Below, in pieces: positions 1 to 12,540 of a stretch of DNA of 64,000 bases (its first letter is position 1; each line of letters starts with the position of its first letter). Origin of the DNA: Alligator mississippiensis. Lineage: Eukaryota; Chordata; Crocodylia; Alligatoridae. Where the stretch lies: NCBI RefSeq assembly GCF_030867095.1, contig NC_081828.1, forward strand, positions 214,117,978 to 214,181,977. The letters are read 5' to 3'. The translations under genes and the position numbers were made by a program. The notes under the pieces were generated by a model. It ran no database searches. It saw only the letters and a program-made list of their open reading frames with translations, and was not told the origin of the DNA.

Positions 1-1213
1 TTGGAGAGCAGCAGCAGGAGGGATTGTCCTGGTTGTTCAGAGTCCCGGCATTTCAGCTCCATCCATGCACTTGCTAATCCAGCCCAGACGTCAGGGGCAG
101 GGGGGTGGGCCTTGCCTGCTCTCAGCGGATCAGGCGAGATGCTCCAGGAGCTGGGCAGATCCGGACGATACACACCTCGCCGGTGGGCTGCAGGGCCTGC
201 TTTATGTTACAGAGGAAGTGTTTAGGCGAGAGGCTGTCCCAGCGCACGTGAAACCAGATGATCCGACATGTGTGAGCATTGCACTGACTCCACAACGCCA
301 TGCTGCTGGGCGCGGGGGAGCTTGCAAGTGTTTCCTTTCCGAGGCTTTTATCCACACATTTATTTAATAACAGCTGCTTTTATACCATCCCCTCCGAGAA
401 GAGAAGATGCATTACTGGACCTTTGAAAATAGTGGATCCAGGAAGCAAATCAGGGCTCGCCCACATGGAGCGATCCTGTAGCACTGAGCTGAGATGGAAA
501 CAACACAATTTAATAAACACGTCTACATACACCCCAATCTCCTGGCATGGCAAGGCCTCAGTCTTTCTTTAGGATGCTGTATCATGGGAATAGTTATTAC
601 TAGGCCCTTTGCGAGGCGGGGGTTGTAGCAGTTGTGTATGGGGGAAGGAGGGAAGCTCACCTCTGCCGAACACTGAAACAAGGACTATTTGTTCCCCCCT
701 CCCCAAGTGTCAACGGGAAAAAATAATAATAAAAGTGCTGTAATATTGCTCCCACCCTGCCTTTCAGAGAGTGAGTTTAATCATTGTCACCGCCAGTTTA
801 GGTTACAGATCCCCTTATCCACCCAGCTTTCCAGACTCTGGTGTAGGCAGAACAGCTGCTTTGTATTTAAAGGCAAAAAATACATAATCGGAAGCAACAC
901 CCGTTTTCAAACGGAGACATGCTCTGTTGAAAACATCGGCGTAACATCCATTTGCCATGTCATGTGCTCGGGACCCAAGAGCATCAATAAGGCTGCACCA
1001 CATTTGAACACACATGCAACCGGGTATCAAAACTGCCCAAGCGAACCCTGAAATGTGGATATGGACATGCCCAGCAGCACGGGATAGTTAGTTAAGGAAA
1101 CGTGATATTTTCTTACCAAAAACAAAACAAGAGAACCCCCCCCCCACCAAAAACCAAACCATTTCTTGGATGAGAAATGCTGTAAACTTTTCCTGCACCG
1201 CTTTTAAAGCATA
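1..1213. other. Intergenic, nothing recognised
   Basis: Short chance frames only. I see no exon, RNA gene or named repeat before the MITE at 1214. Confidence 0.6.
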
Positions 1214-1390
1214 GTGGGCGCGTCTACATGAGAAACAACCCGTGCGGCGCTGGGCCTGGGCAGTACCGCCGGTTACGGTGCGCTCATTTAGTAGTTGCTT
1301 AAGCAATCGATGCCTGCACTTGCTTAAGCAAGTACTAAATGACCGCGCAGTAGCAACGGCGCAGCTGGGCTCACATGTAGACGTGCGCAG
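1214..1390. mobile_element. Palindromic MITE with TA target sites
   Basis: A TA dinucleotide flanks each end. Ends GTGGGCGCGTCTACATG and CATGTAGACGTGCGCAG are inverted (14 of 17). An inner pair CATTTAGTAGTTGCTTAAGC / GCTTAAGCAAGTACTAAATG makes the element almost fully fold-back. No coding capacity. Confidence 0.7.
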
Positions 1391-1392
1391 TA

Positions 1393-4300
1393 TGAAGTGG
1401 ATCACCTAACAGTAACCTGGACATTTTTATGCATTTGCTCAGTAAATGTAAATATTATATGGGTATTTAACCTAAAGAATTCAATTCCCCGTGGAGTAGT
1501 TATTGTACCAAATTTGACGGGTGAAATTCAATCAAATCCAGACCCTCTGCTTCCGGGTGAATTTTAGTCCTGCTTTTGTGGCAAGCTGAATACATTTTGA
1601 ACTTGGAGGTCACCCCTGCCACCTCCTGAGTGTTGTTTGAATGAGCTTGTCCTGGACCAAAAGCACCAGCACAAAACACACATAGAGCCCCTACCCCCAG
1701 AGGTCTTCAAACAAAGAGCCATTTCCTTTTTCTAGACCTTCTTTATGCCATTTTAGTGTGCATCTGTATCTCAAGCTCTCCTCCTCTTCCACCATACACC
1801 AATTGTCAGGGGAGAGGTTGACAGGCACCAGTTACACAGCCTGGACCCTCTAGATCTGGCTCTCAGCTCAAGACGTCCCAGTTCAATCCCTGCTACTCTG
1901 GCTGGGAAGGAGGTTGTCTGCTCGTACCTTGACCACGGCTGCAGCTATGGATTGGGGCTGACGCTGGAGCAGTGCCCAACAGACCTGTCCACGCTGATGC
2001 CCTCGTATCCCCGATCTCGCCACGGTTCATTTGAAACCCAGCCCACCATGCAAGCCCTTCCCATAAGCAGTTCCTTGCATTTGCCAGCTCCACGTTTCTA
2101 ATTGTTAGTCTCGTTCCACGCTAATCGGGCTTGAGGAAAGCCTTCAAACGTTCTCCCGCCTAGATAACATTGCATCCCTCTGCAAAGTCTGTCGCCTCTT
2201 CCACTCCCAGCTCTCCCGGACCCGCACCAGGTGCTGTTGCAGTTGGCAGGACATCCTGGCAGCACTGAGCAAAGCCTATTTGGGGTGAAGTGCATTAGGG
2301 AAGCAGATACGCAACACATTGCACATAGAAGTTTCCGCATATTTTTCAAGGGGTAACTTAATCCTGGATTTCAAGGGCTTTCCTTTGTAGTAGGATCTGC
2401 GCCCTTTGTGTCTGCTCCGCTTTTACCACGTAGTGAATGTGAATTTATCTCACAGCAAAGCACTGGGACTTGACACCCAGAGAAGGGGTTTTCTCCAGGG
2501 CTAGAGGCCCTGAATCCTGCCCAGAAATGAGGCTAGAGAACAAGGCAGGGTTCGGAGGACTTCCCCTGGACGCTTTATGGGCGAGTCCCCTCCTCCAGGC
2601 AAGGAGAGGGACCTAAGGTACTCCACATCTGCATCCCTCCTGTATCTGGCTCCTCCAGAGAAAAGAGGGAGAAAGACCCCACACCAGCCCTCCACACCGA
2701 GGAAGGAAAGAAGGAAGAAAGATTTGAACTAGAGAGATCCAAGTGTGGGCCCTTCTGAAAAAGGAGCTAAGGAAAAGGAGTTGTAGAGCAGTTCAGAAAG
2801 AACCGAGCAGTGCCAAGATGAGAAGTACAAAGGGATAACAAGAAAGAGCTGCAAAGAGGTGCTTGGCAAGGTCTAACGGATATTGGTCTCCAGCACACAC
2901 CTTGTTGCATCGACAACGTGGAGCTGGTGCATCTCCAGGCATGGCTTGCACCGATGCACCAAGACTCGAGACAGGCACGTGCAGCCCAGGGCTGTGGATC
3001 GTTTCTGCACTGCCCAAGCACTCACGCCAATGCAAGGTAGTCGCCCCAGTGCTTCACCCCATCTGGCCCTGAGCTCAGTAGAAGACCCTACCACGGACTC
3101 ATGAGGGCTGATCTTTCTTTGGACATCCTAAAGCCCTGGTCAGGGTTTGGAAGGAGCTGTACCCAGCACATTACGGCAGTCCTCCCCTTGAACTGAAACA
3201 CGCAGCATAGGAATTACAGGGACTTCTCCAAGAGCCCAGCCTCGTGCAGAGCTCTGCAAAAGCATCCCCCCAAGGCCTTCCAACAGCGTCCTCAGGAGAG
3301 AAAGATCATGTCTTTACAAGGAGATTTCCCATCGGCAGTGGAAGCTACGTTGCAGGACATCCTCCAGGCCAAATATACTCTTCTTCTACTTATTTCATCT
3401 ATTTTGGACATGTTGCACCCTTAAAAGCTTGGAAGGGTCATGGTAGTGACATAGCTAATTTCCTTCTAGGGACTTTTTAGGGGCATGGTTTTCTGGGTGG
3501 CCAGAGGGCATCTCTTTTTGTGGAAAGACCCAAGACTTTTGGGTTTGGAGCTGAAGGAGCAAGGTCCCGAGTTGCTAGATGCACATGCATGTCTGGATGA
3601 TTTACACAGCTGGGTTGCATCTAAAGCAGATGGATTTGATGCTTTGCATGAGAGAGGTTCAGGGGTAGGACCGTGCCTGTATCACTGAGACTGAGGGAAC
3701 ACTATGGGTACATTTTGTCCCATGCACAAGGATGCCTCAGGCAGCAGCAAAGCCATTCATTAGCAAGTCACAAATGAGGTTATTTTAAATCTGATTTGAA
3801 AAGGCTGTGGTTGCCGTGAAAGCTGCTCGTTAGAGCCCTGCCTGCGTTCCCAGCAGAGGCCAGCGGGAAGCTTCGAGATGTCCCAAGGGGCAGATGACTA
3901 CATGAACATCCCTGTTTCTGAGAAGTTTAGCATTTATTTGGGCAGGTCTCATGGGACAAGGTATTGCTGATGCTGAGGGAGCAGGAGCCTGCTCGGACAG
4001 ATTGACGGCCCTTCCCAGACTGGGACTCTGATTCATCAAGACAAACCCCGTGCCCAGATGCAGGATTTGCTGTTCCTAAGCCAATCTAGGCAGATGCCCA
4101 TGTAGCCTCCTCTTGAAAACGAGCAATGCAAGAGATTTCACAGCTGGTACCGTCGTCCTGGAAGATTTTCTGGGAGGTTGATTCAGACCTGCCATGCTGT
4201 TGCTGCCAACTCTTCCCTCCCATGGTGTCCTCTGTGGCAGGACGAGCAGCTAACGCGACTGACAGCGAGGCCTGAATCTGAAGAGCAAAAGCCGATAGGA

Positions 4301-6526
4301 GCGTGCTACGTGGAAAGCGAGCAGGACGTGGTCATCCGAGAGGGGTAGGAAGCAAATGGATCTGCGCTCTGCATTTGTGCTAATGCACAGAGCTACCCAG
4401 GTGCATCCCCAAGCTGAGCAAGAGAGCTGAGGCTTTCGGGGAACGGGCCATGTCCAGGATATACATGAAGCTCTTCTATGATTTGTAAATACTGGGCATT
4501 GACCTGGGGTTTTTTTCTGACATTTAGACCATGAACAGACCGATTTGGTTTAACAGTAAGGAAGTGAATGGCACAAACTGCCTCTCCAACACTGGCAGGG
4601 GTCTGGGATAAAGGCTGGACCACCAACCCAGAAGTCTGGCTTTGGCTCCTGGGGAACAAAGGGGCCGTGGCAAGAGATGGAAGGACGGCTAGATGGAAGG
4701 ACGTCATTCAGGGCAGCTTAGTGGAGCAATCAGATAGCACAGACATCCGCTGGCTAGGTGGTCTGAAGCAGCTCGGGCCAGCCAAGACTGCCAGCATGGG
4801 ATGTCCAGTTGCAGGTCCACGTGTAGACTATTGGTGGCTATGCTACGTATTGCTCCCATGTATTAAAATAACAGCATTTTGGTTTTAAGGCAGCCTGGAC
4901 ACTGTATTGACAGGGCCCCAGAGGATCAGTACCTCGGGTTCACAAAGCACCTCCATCCAGGATCCCGTCTGAAAGGGGAGCATTGCAGAACTGCTCCCCA
5001 GGGGAGATGGAGCCTCCCCTCCAAGAGGACACACTCAAGGCAACCAGAAAGGCACAAGTGAAACTCGCCCTGCAAACACAATGCTGTCAGACCCAGACTA
5101 AAGAGTACAGAACATGAGTATTGGCCTGGCTCCATCTCTAGAGGCAAGCAATGCATTTTGGGACATGTGCTGGACCAGACTAGGGCATCACACCTGGTCT
5201 TTGGTTGGGAGCAGTGAGGGACAGGTAAGCCAGGCCCCCAGGGCAGAAGACAGCAATAAGTGGAGCATTTCCATCCCGACACAAGGGGTGACTGTCACCC
5301 CACAACCGGCGATCTGACCGGCCTTATTTCAACATGCATCACCAGGGAGCATGCACTAGTCCAGACTTTTTGCATATGCAAAAGTATCACCACTGCCTTC
5401 CCCACGATCACTGCAGATGAGTCCATCTTCAAGCTGGTTTCCTCCAATACCCCTAAACCCAATTCCCTCTGCTTTGCACAAGCTGCTCTTCCTCCCTGCT
5501 ACGCTTGCCCCCATCCCTTCAATCTCTTCCCATTCCTGGCTTCGTCCCTGGATCCACCGTTGCTGTCCATCTTGTTCTTCCAGTTGCAGCACCCCGCATT
5601 GCTGGGAGCCTTTCCAGCTGCAGCATCCAAAGGGATGAGCAGGAGCCGCTTGGACCAAGCAGAATGACTAGTTGTTTCATATTCAGCAAAACACTGCACT
5701 GCTCCTACCAGGAGATTAGCAATCCAGTTAGAAGTCAGCATGTATCACAGGTCCCTCTTCATCCAGTCTGCAGAGGCTCCCCAGCATCTCCCAACCAGCT
5801 GGTTCAAAGCATATCTACTTACACTTTCACTACAGAGGTGCTCGGCTCAGCCCAGCAACGTTGGCTAATATGTCAATGTGCCTCCAGTTAAGTATGTACC
5901 AAGGGCTTTCCCAGTTTGGGGTCCTTTGCAGGCATTTTGTGCTGCACCGGCCCATTCAACACCACGGTGGATCTATAAGAGCCAGCTATGCTGCTGCATG
6001 TGGGGGGAAAGGCTATACTTTAGCAAGAGGAAGGGAGTCTCAAGACAAGTTAACTAGCACCAAATCTTTCCCCAGAACATTACAGAGACTTGAGCACATG
6101 TGCAGCTGTCAACCATAGCTTTTGGCTACATTGGCAAGTACCTTTTCTGGTCTAGTAACACCACACCAGCCCCTCCGATTGGGCCCCCAGCTTTACCACT
6201 GAAGCTTTGAAACTAGAGCCAAAGTTTAACTAAAATTAAACTTTGTAATTTTACCAAATTACACTAGTAAAAGGACAGTTTTTAGTTCTTTAGTTGTAGT
6301 TGTATTGCCCTACAACTAATAAATCAGGGGCTTCTGATGGTGAGACCACAAGAAGTGCCACACTGGGTCACCCCAATGGTCCAGCTTGTCAAGTCTTCTG
6401 TCTCTGGCAGTGGCAGGAGTGGATGTGATAGAGAGTGAGCATTGAATTGGATATAGCTAAAGTTATTCATTACCCTCCTTGCCTTTCACCACTTATTGGG
6501 GTAGAGATGCCAGAGGAAGCATCTCC
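1393..6526. other. Intergenic, nothing recognised
   Basis: All frames are short (longest 135 codons, at 5260-5667) and match no family known to me. No clear repeat was identified. Confidence 0.55.
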
Positions 6527-6985
6527 AACCCTTCTGTTCAAAAGCCACTAACAGATCTATCATCCGTGAATTTATCCAGTCCCTTTTTTTGAACCTGGCT
6601 ATGCTATCTGCCTCCACTGCCTCCTGTGACAATGAACTAACTACATGTCATGTAAAAGAAAGTAAATGTGGCATCTTTTAGTGCCTGGCAGATTTCTACC
6701 AGTTTGGCTGTGGGGTGGGGTGGACATGATTATAGATCGAGAGGGTTAATAGTAACTCATGTCAGGGCGTCCACAGTTCACCATTTGCTGGGTCAGACCG
6801 CAAGTCCATCTGGCTCATCATCAGACCGTGGCCAAGAGCCGATGCTGAAGGGAGAGTGAACGGGGTCTGACCCAGGTTTCCCTCCCACCCACCCTTGTTT
6901 CTTTTCCATTAATTTTAAACTTACTACCGACTAGTCCCATTTTCTGACCCCTAGTTCTTGCATAGTGAGGAAATGAGACCGCTCC
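6527..6985 (-). mobile_element. Decayed CR1-type LINE
   Basis: A reverse-strand-like order: TGAATTTATCCAGTCCC, TTTGAACCTGGCTATGCT and CTGCCTCCACTGCCTCCTGT, then a CTGGGTCAGACCGCAAGTCC segment. This matches sauropsid CR1 3' parts. Old and interrupted. Confidence 0.5.
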
Positions 6986-9707
6986 TGTGCAAAGGAATAA
7001 TTCTGCTGTGCTGCAGCACCTAATTGCTAGTAGTCAAGCATGGTTTATTGTGCTGATTATCACACAGCTGGATGCTTTCTTCCAGCTTGGTACTAAAAAA
7101 AAAAATCATCATTGTACTGGAAAGGACTGTGGAAGCTTTGTGTGAGAGGGGCCGTCGAATTCAGCACTCCCGCTGCAAGCCTGGATGGTACCAGAGAGGT
7201 CAGCTAAGGCCATTGGAAAGCCTCAATGAAATTAAGGAATGGATCAAAAGTCTAATTACATTCTTCTGGTTGTAAGAACAGGACAGAAGATATTCCCCTG
7301 TGCTTTTTAGGGGCTAGGCTTTGTATGTAGAGTGGAAATAAAGCTTTTGAGAAGGAAGACCTAGCTTAGGGCTTGTATAGCATCTCTCACAGCAATCAGC
7401 CTCCACGACAAGTCCGTTAGTGCCAATTCCCATCATATATGAAAAAGGGTAAAACACATTGCGTGCGTGAGCAAAGAATGGGCATTAAACTCAGCTGACG
7501 CGAGGTGCTTGCACAGAGCACCTGGCTTTCGGGCAAGTTCGGCGTTAAGAGTCCCCCAGAATCAGCCCCGTTTGCAGTATCGCTAGCAGCACAAAATAAA
7601 ACGGGTGCAAATGCCATCGTGTGCTCAGCATGCCAGGAGCTGGAAGGGGTTGGAGGGAGTCTCGGCTCCACTTTTGACTGACTCCAGACCTGAGAGGGAC
7701 AGGCTGCTGTACAGACTGGGTTTCTTCTCTTGAAACCAGGGGGAAGTTCCTCATATCCCTCTGCAAAAAACTTCCTTTCGATTCTTCCAAAGGAGCCTGG
7801 ATGGAAGGAGGTTTGCCTGGGTCCCTGGGACAGGGGGAGGTAAGGGAGGAGGGGACTGTGAGGATGCTCCTGAGAGATGACTGCCAGTGAGGATTTTCTC
7901 CCCTTTCCCGTAGGGCAGAGTACCGACAACTGGGATTTTGTGGTTTGCAGGTGGTTCCCCTGCATGCATTCAGCCTTTGTCCTCCAGCCTTGGCAGCTGT
8001 GCCAAGATGCATCCTGGCTCCATCCCATGCAATAGCTCGTTCCTGGCGTGCCCGTGGACTTCTCCACCTCTTCCTCCCTGCCAAAAGCACGGCAGTGGAG
8101 GACCTGTAATCCTGCCACTTTCATGGGCTTCTTCAGCTCCATCGGGGGCCCCCGGCACCCTTGTGTTTCTTTCTCTAAGGCGACAAAACAGACATTGCAT
8201 TTGTCCTAGATAACCATTTTATCCCGGGTCAAGGCACAGTCCTTCAGACACCCATGTCCATGATAAATCCTAGGAAGTTTCATTGGAAAAGAAGAACTAA
8301 CAGTTTATCCCGGGACATCGCGGGGTGCATCTGAATGGTTATCCAGGGATTGCTTCATTGAATCAATGGCAGAAGAGCGCAGGGCCTTCAGCTGCTCACC
8401 CCAACCCCGTGTACGCACAAATCCCAGCATATTTCTGTGCTGGGGCAGGCACAGGCACAACTTGTCCAGGAGCCACTGCAATGTCTGTTCCTAGCCTAAA
8501 GCCCATCTTTGTGCTCCTTTCTAGTGACTGGTTTCCATGCAAAGGGAACCCTACACCATCGCCCTCTTCCCATTTAACTCCTTACCGGAGGAAAGTCCAC
8601 CTAGGTTGCCTCCAAGGACAAAGGAGGAGAGAGAAGTCAGAACCAAGTTGCAGAGATGAGCACGGACCTCAATACACAACTGCACAGCGTGACTGTAACC
8701 ACTGTCCTTCCCCAGCCCATCTTCCCGGGCTCCCTTCTTGGAGGTAAGTCTCACCTATTGCCCACTGACCTGAGTGGGGCTTTCCCCAGGTCAACCTGAG
8801 CAGCTGCGGGTCATGCCCATGCCCCCTGGCTAGCCCACCAGATGCAGTCAGACCACACGACTGGGCCAGCTGATCGTAAGCTCTTCCAGGTCCAGGCTGT
8901 GCATCATTTTTGGGAGGTACCCAACACACCCCTGCTTGCTAGGAAATAAATACCCTATTTAACCCGCAGAGGCACTTCCAATTCCTAGCTCCGCCTGCAC
9001 TGGGGTGGTGGGTAGGCAAGTCATCTCATGCTGCTTGTTTCACAAAGGCACAAATATTCAACCCAAGCATTATTCGCTTTCAAATTTCATATCAGTAGGC
9101 CTGAAGAGACCCTGCTGAAAGACGACTGGAAATAATGATTTTGATGTGTCAGTTATCCCTTGAGCTTGCATCCAAGTCGTGCAAGACCTGCCTGATGCTA
9201 GGTTTCATTACAAGCTAAAGTCATTCCAGGTTCAGGGGTCAAACCCTAAAGCAACTATGTCCAGCTGAATGGACTTGGAAATGAATCCAAGCTGTATTGT
9301 ATACACTGCACAAGCCCTTGGGTACAAGTGTTCTTTAAAATCAGTAAATTGTACATATCCTATTTTTTTTAAATGTACTTTGTAATCATTTGCAATAACT
9401 TCTTTTAGCAACAGAATGAGAACTAACCTGGGTGGGTATTTTTTTTTGTATCGAGTCACTGCAAAACCAATGCAGTGAAGTTGTCCCAAAGCCAGAAAGC
9501 AAGGGTCTGGAAACACTGGCCAATCTCACCCCCCCAAAAAGTAGTTGCCAAAAATGTTGGCGGTTCACCTGCTATAGAGTCTCTGATTCTGCTATACGTG
9601 ATCTCAACAAAAAGGGGACATCATTTCAAACAGAAGAACTGGAAGATAATTACCTGTACAGTCAAATATGATTTATAACACCAAATGGTTTTTTGAAATA
9701 CAAAAAG
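6986..9707. other. Intergenic with overlapping open minus-strand frames
   Basis: A 241-codon frame (8142-7417) and a 181-codon frame (8090-7545) overlap on the same strand in different frames. Neither has a recognisable domain, signal peptide or conserved motif. Probably chance in sequence low in TA-rich stops. Confidence 0.5.
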
Positions 9708-9945
9708 TCAGCAAGGGAAGTTGAGGTTGGATATTAGGAATAACTTTCTCAAGAGGAGGGTGGTGAAACACTGGAACAGGTTACCCAGAGAGGTGGTGGG
9801 ATCTCTATCCTTGGAGGTGTTGAAGACCTGGGTGGACAAAGCCCTGGCTGGGATGATGTAGTTGGGGCTGGTCCTGCTTGGAGCAGGGGTTGGACTAGAT
9901 GTGACCTCCTGAGGTCCCTTCAACCCTCATTTTCTATGTTTCGAT
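9708..9945 (+). mobile_element. CR1 LINE 3' end
   Basis: GGTTACCCAGAGAGGTGGTG, then GGGCTGGTCCTGCTTGGAGC and TTTTCTATG at the end are the standard CR1 tail. 5'-truncated with no ORF. Confidence 0.85.
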
Positions 9946-10284
9946 GACGTCCCTAGCCTGTACAGGATATGGGGTGCTTGGCCGTGTGAAGCCCCGACGT
10001 GAAGACATCAATAACCTGTCTGCATCTGTGTGTGCACATGCTGGGTGATGCAAAGCAAATACACGTATGCCTGCATGAGTTTCCTGGGAAAGTCTCATGC
10101 CCAAGTCCTGGCCAGGCCAGGCATGATGCACTGCAGTTTTTATTGCAATATACTGTTTCCCAATATGGAAAAACAGAAGTGTGGCATCACTGAAGCCACA
10201 CAGCACTGTACAACTATCATGCCAACAGCAACCTGTCTGCAGACCGCCTGGCATCTCTTCACTCAGCATAAACACTTCACCTAT

Positions 10285-10372
10285 ATGACCCCTTGCAAGA
10301 TTCCCCGCAGGGCAGGGGGCTGGACCCGATGATCTTGCAAGGTCCCTTCCAGCCCTTTACAAGCTATGAATC
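10285..10372 (+). mobile_element. Short CR1-type 3' fragment
   Basis: GCAGGGGGCTGGACCCGATG followed by CAAGGTCCCTTCCAGCCCTT and CTATGAATC matches a CR1 tail of another subfamily. Confidence 0.65.
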
Positions 10373-12017
10373 TTATCCCAATCCCATAAGAGGTGCAATG
10401 CCCCAAGTTCCCCCTGAGCTGTAAAAGCTGCCATTTGATCTGGTTTATTGCCCTACAGCGCACACTTCACTGCAACACTTTGGCAGATTCTGGCACAATT
10501 TAAATTCACAGTGAATTTGTCTCTGTTTAGATGAGAGCGACTTCTTCCTAGATCACTACAGCAGCAGGTATTACCTTTTGGTGATAGGATCAAGGACCCT
10601 TTTGGAAAAAGGCCCTGTCCTTTAGTGCCAAGCAGTGCTAATAGCTCAAACTGCCAAAAGCTAGAATAAGCCCATTTAAAGTCTCCTGACCCTGTTAGGG
10701 AAGAGACTCACTTCTCATTTGAGAGCCCAAAAACCGCTCTGACTCACGTCCGTGCTCCAGAGCCATAAATAGACAGCGTGCCCAGATGCGACAGCTTGCA
10801 TCACAGCTGGGACATGATTTCACGTGCCGCGTTTCACCTGGATCGTGCTATTTTGAACGCCGGCACGTAACAAGCAAGCAGACAGCCCTGAAAAGAGCAG
10901 CTCCCCTGCTCTTCTATGCAGCAGATGCATCCTTTAGGCACGTGCTATCAGTCCAGGAGGCTGGAGGGGCAAATCCGTCCTCCTGATACAGCAGTTACGG
11001 GGGGTGAACAGTCCCGTCTACTCAGCTGCCCCTCAAGGCAGAGAGGCGCTGCAACAGCCTCGTGGGCCATTACTGATGGGAGGCAATGATGCCCAATACC
11101 ACCAAACCTCAGCACCTTTGCAGTGAGGCACAGCAGCTTCTTGTCTCCTATTATCTCCTTTACTAGAAGGCTTGAGGCCCATAGCAAATCATTAGGAGCA
11201 CTTGGAAGAGCAGAAGTGGCAAGGGTAGCAAAACGCTGGGAGCACTGCAGCAGATGGGTAAGGAGAAGACCATGATGCCCTGTAGCCCCAATACCTCTGG
11301 CATATTTATGTCTAAGTCAGCTTTAAAAAAATACATTGCAATCAGATAGAGTCCAGAAGAGGAGAGGCAAGTGCTTCAGGGCTCCCAGATACTACACACA
11401 GGAGCGTCCTAGAAATGAAAGGATTTTTACTCTTTACTCTGCCTGGTAGAAGGACCTGGCAGCACTAGAGGCGGCCGTCACAAAATATCAGTGAAACCTT
11501 CATTTCAATCAAGGTAATGGGAAGTGCCAGCAAGTGCAGTGGAGCTAGAAGTATACCCGGCGTGCTTTGAGAAACAGGGAACACCAGCAATAGCAACAGG
11601 ACCAAGATACAAGTCACCCCACGTACGCCCGACCTGAAATGGTTCGCTCTTCTTGGAGATTGGCCTTTGATGGAAACAAGCTCAAAGATAACCGGCAAGT
11701 GTTGCATGGCGGCACAGTCTAGTTAAGAAGCCGATCATCAGGATCTGAAGCAACCCGTTAGGCTCTTTCCCTGTATGCTGCTGCTATGCAAGTAGGGCGA
11801 GTGCAAGCTCACACTGAAAAGTGTGCAGGCAAGAGACGGCTGCTAAACAGGGCTGTGTTTACCTTGAATGCCTTAAAGCAAGAAACCCACAGCAAAAGCC
11901 TCCGGTGTCTTTTCTTTTACCTACCCAGCCCCGATGGGACTGGTTTGACGTGAGGAATGGGAGAATATGGTGAAAAGGGGGCAGATGGCAGAACAAGGAG
12001 CAATGGGCTTAAGCTGC

Positions 12018-12256
12018 AGCAAGGGAAGTTGAGGTTGGATATTAAGAAAAACTTTTTCTCACTAGGAGGCTAGTAAAACACTGGAAGAGGTTACCCAGAG
12101 AGGTGGTGGAGACTCCAATCCTTGGAGGTTTTTAAGACCTGGGTAGACAAAGCCTTGGCTGGGATGCTGTAGTTGGGGCTGGTCCTGCTTGGAGCAGGAG
12201 GTTGGACTAGATGTGACCTCCTGGGGTCCCTTCCAACCTCATTTTCTATGAATCTA
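12018..12256 (+). mobile_element. CR1 LINE 3' end
   Basis: The same segment and orientation as the copy 2.3 kb to the left, ending TTTTCTATGAATCTA. 5'-truncated. Confidence 0.85.
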
Positions 12257-12417
12257 AGAGGTATTGCTAAGATGGTTGGGACCAGCAACGTACCCAGGGA
12301 TGCTGCAAGGAGAAATAGGGATGCAATAGAGCAGCGGTGACTAGGTAACACCCAACTCTCTTGAAGCCCTGTGAGATCTTCTGATGGGAAGCCCTATGCA
12401 CAAAGCAGACAGCATCC

Positions 12418-12540
12418 CCACCTTACAAGGCAACGAAGTGACTTGCCTCTGGTCACCCCAACTGCTAGTGGCAGAGGTTGGGACAGGACCCAGCTTCCTG
12501 AGGGCTCGTTGCTCTGTCCGTCATGCTATACTGCATCCTA
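12418..12540 (-). repeat. MIR-type SINE remnant
   Basis: ACGAAGTGACTTGCCTCTGG, then GTCACCCCAACTGCTAGTGG and CAGAGGTTGGGACAGGACCC, the reverse of the MIR core. Confidence 0.65.
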
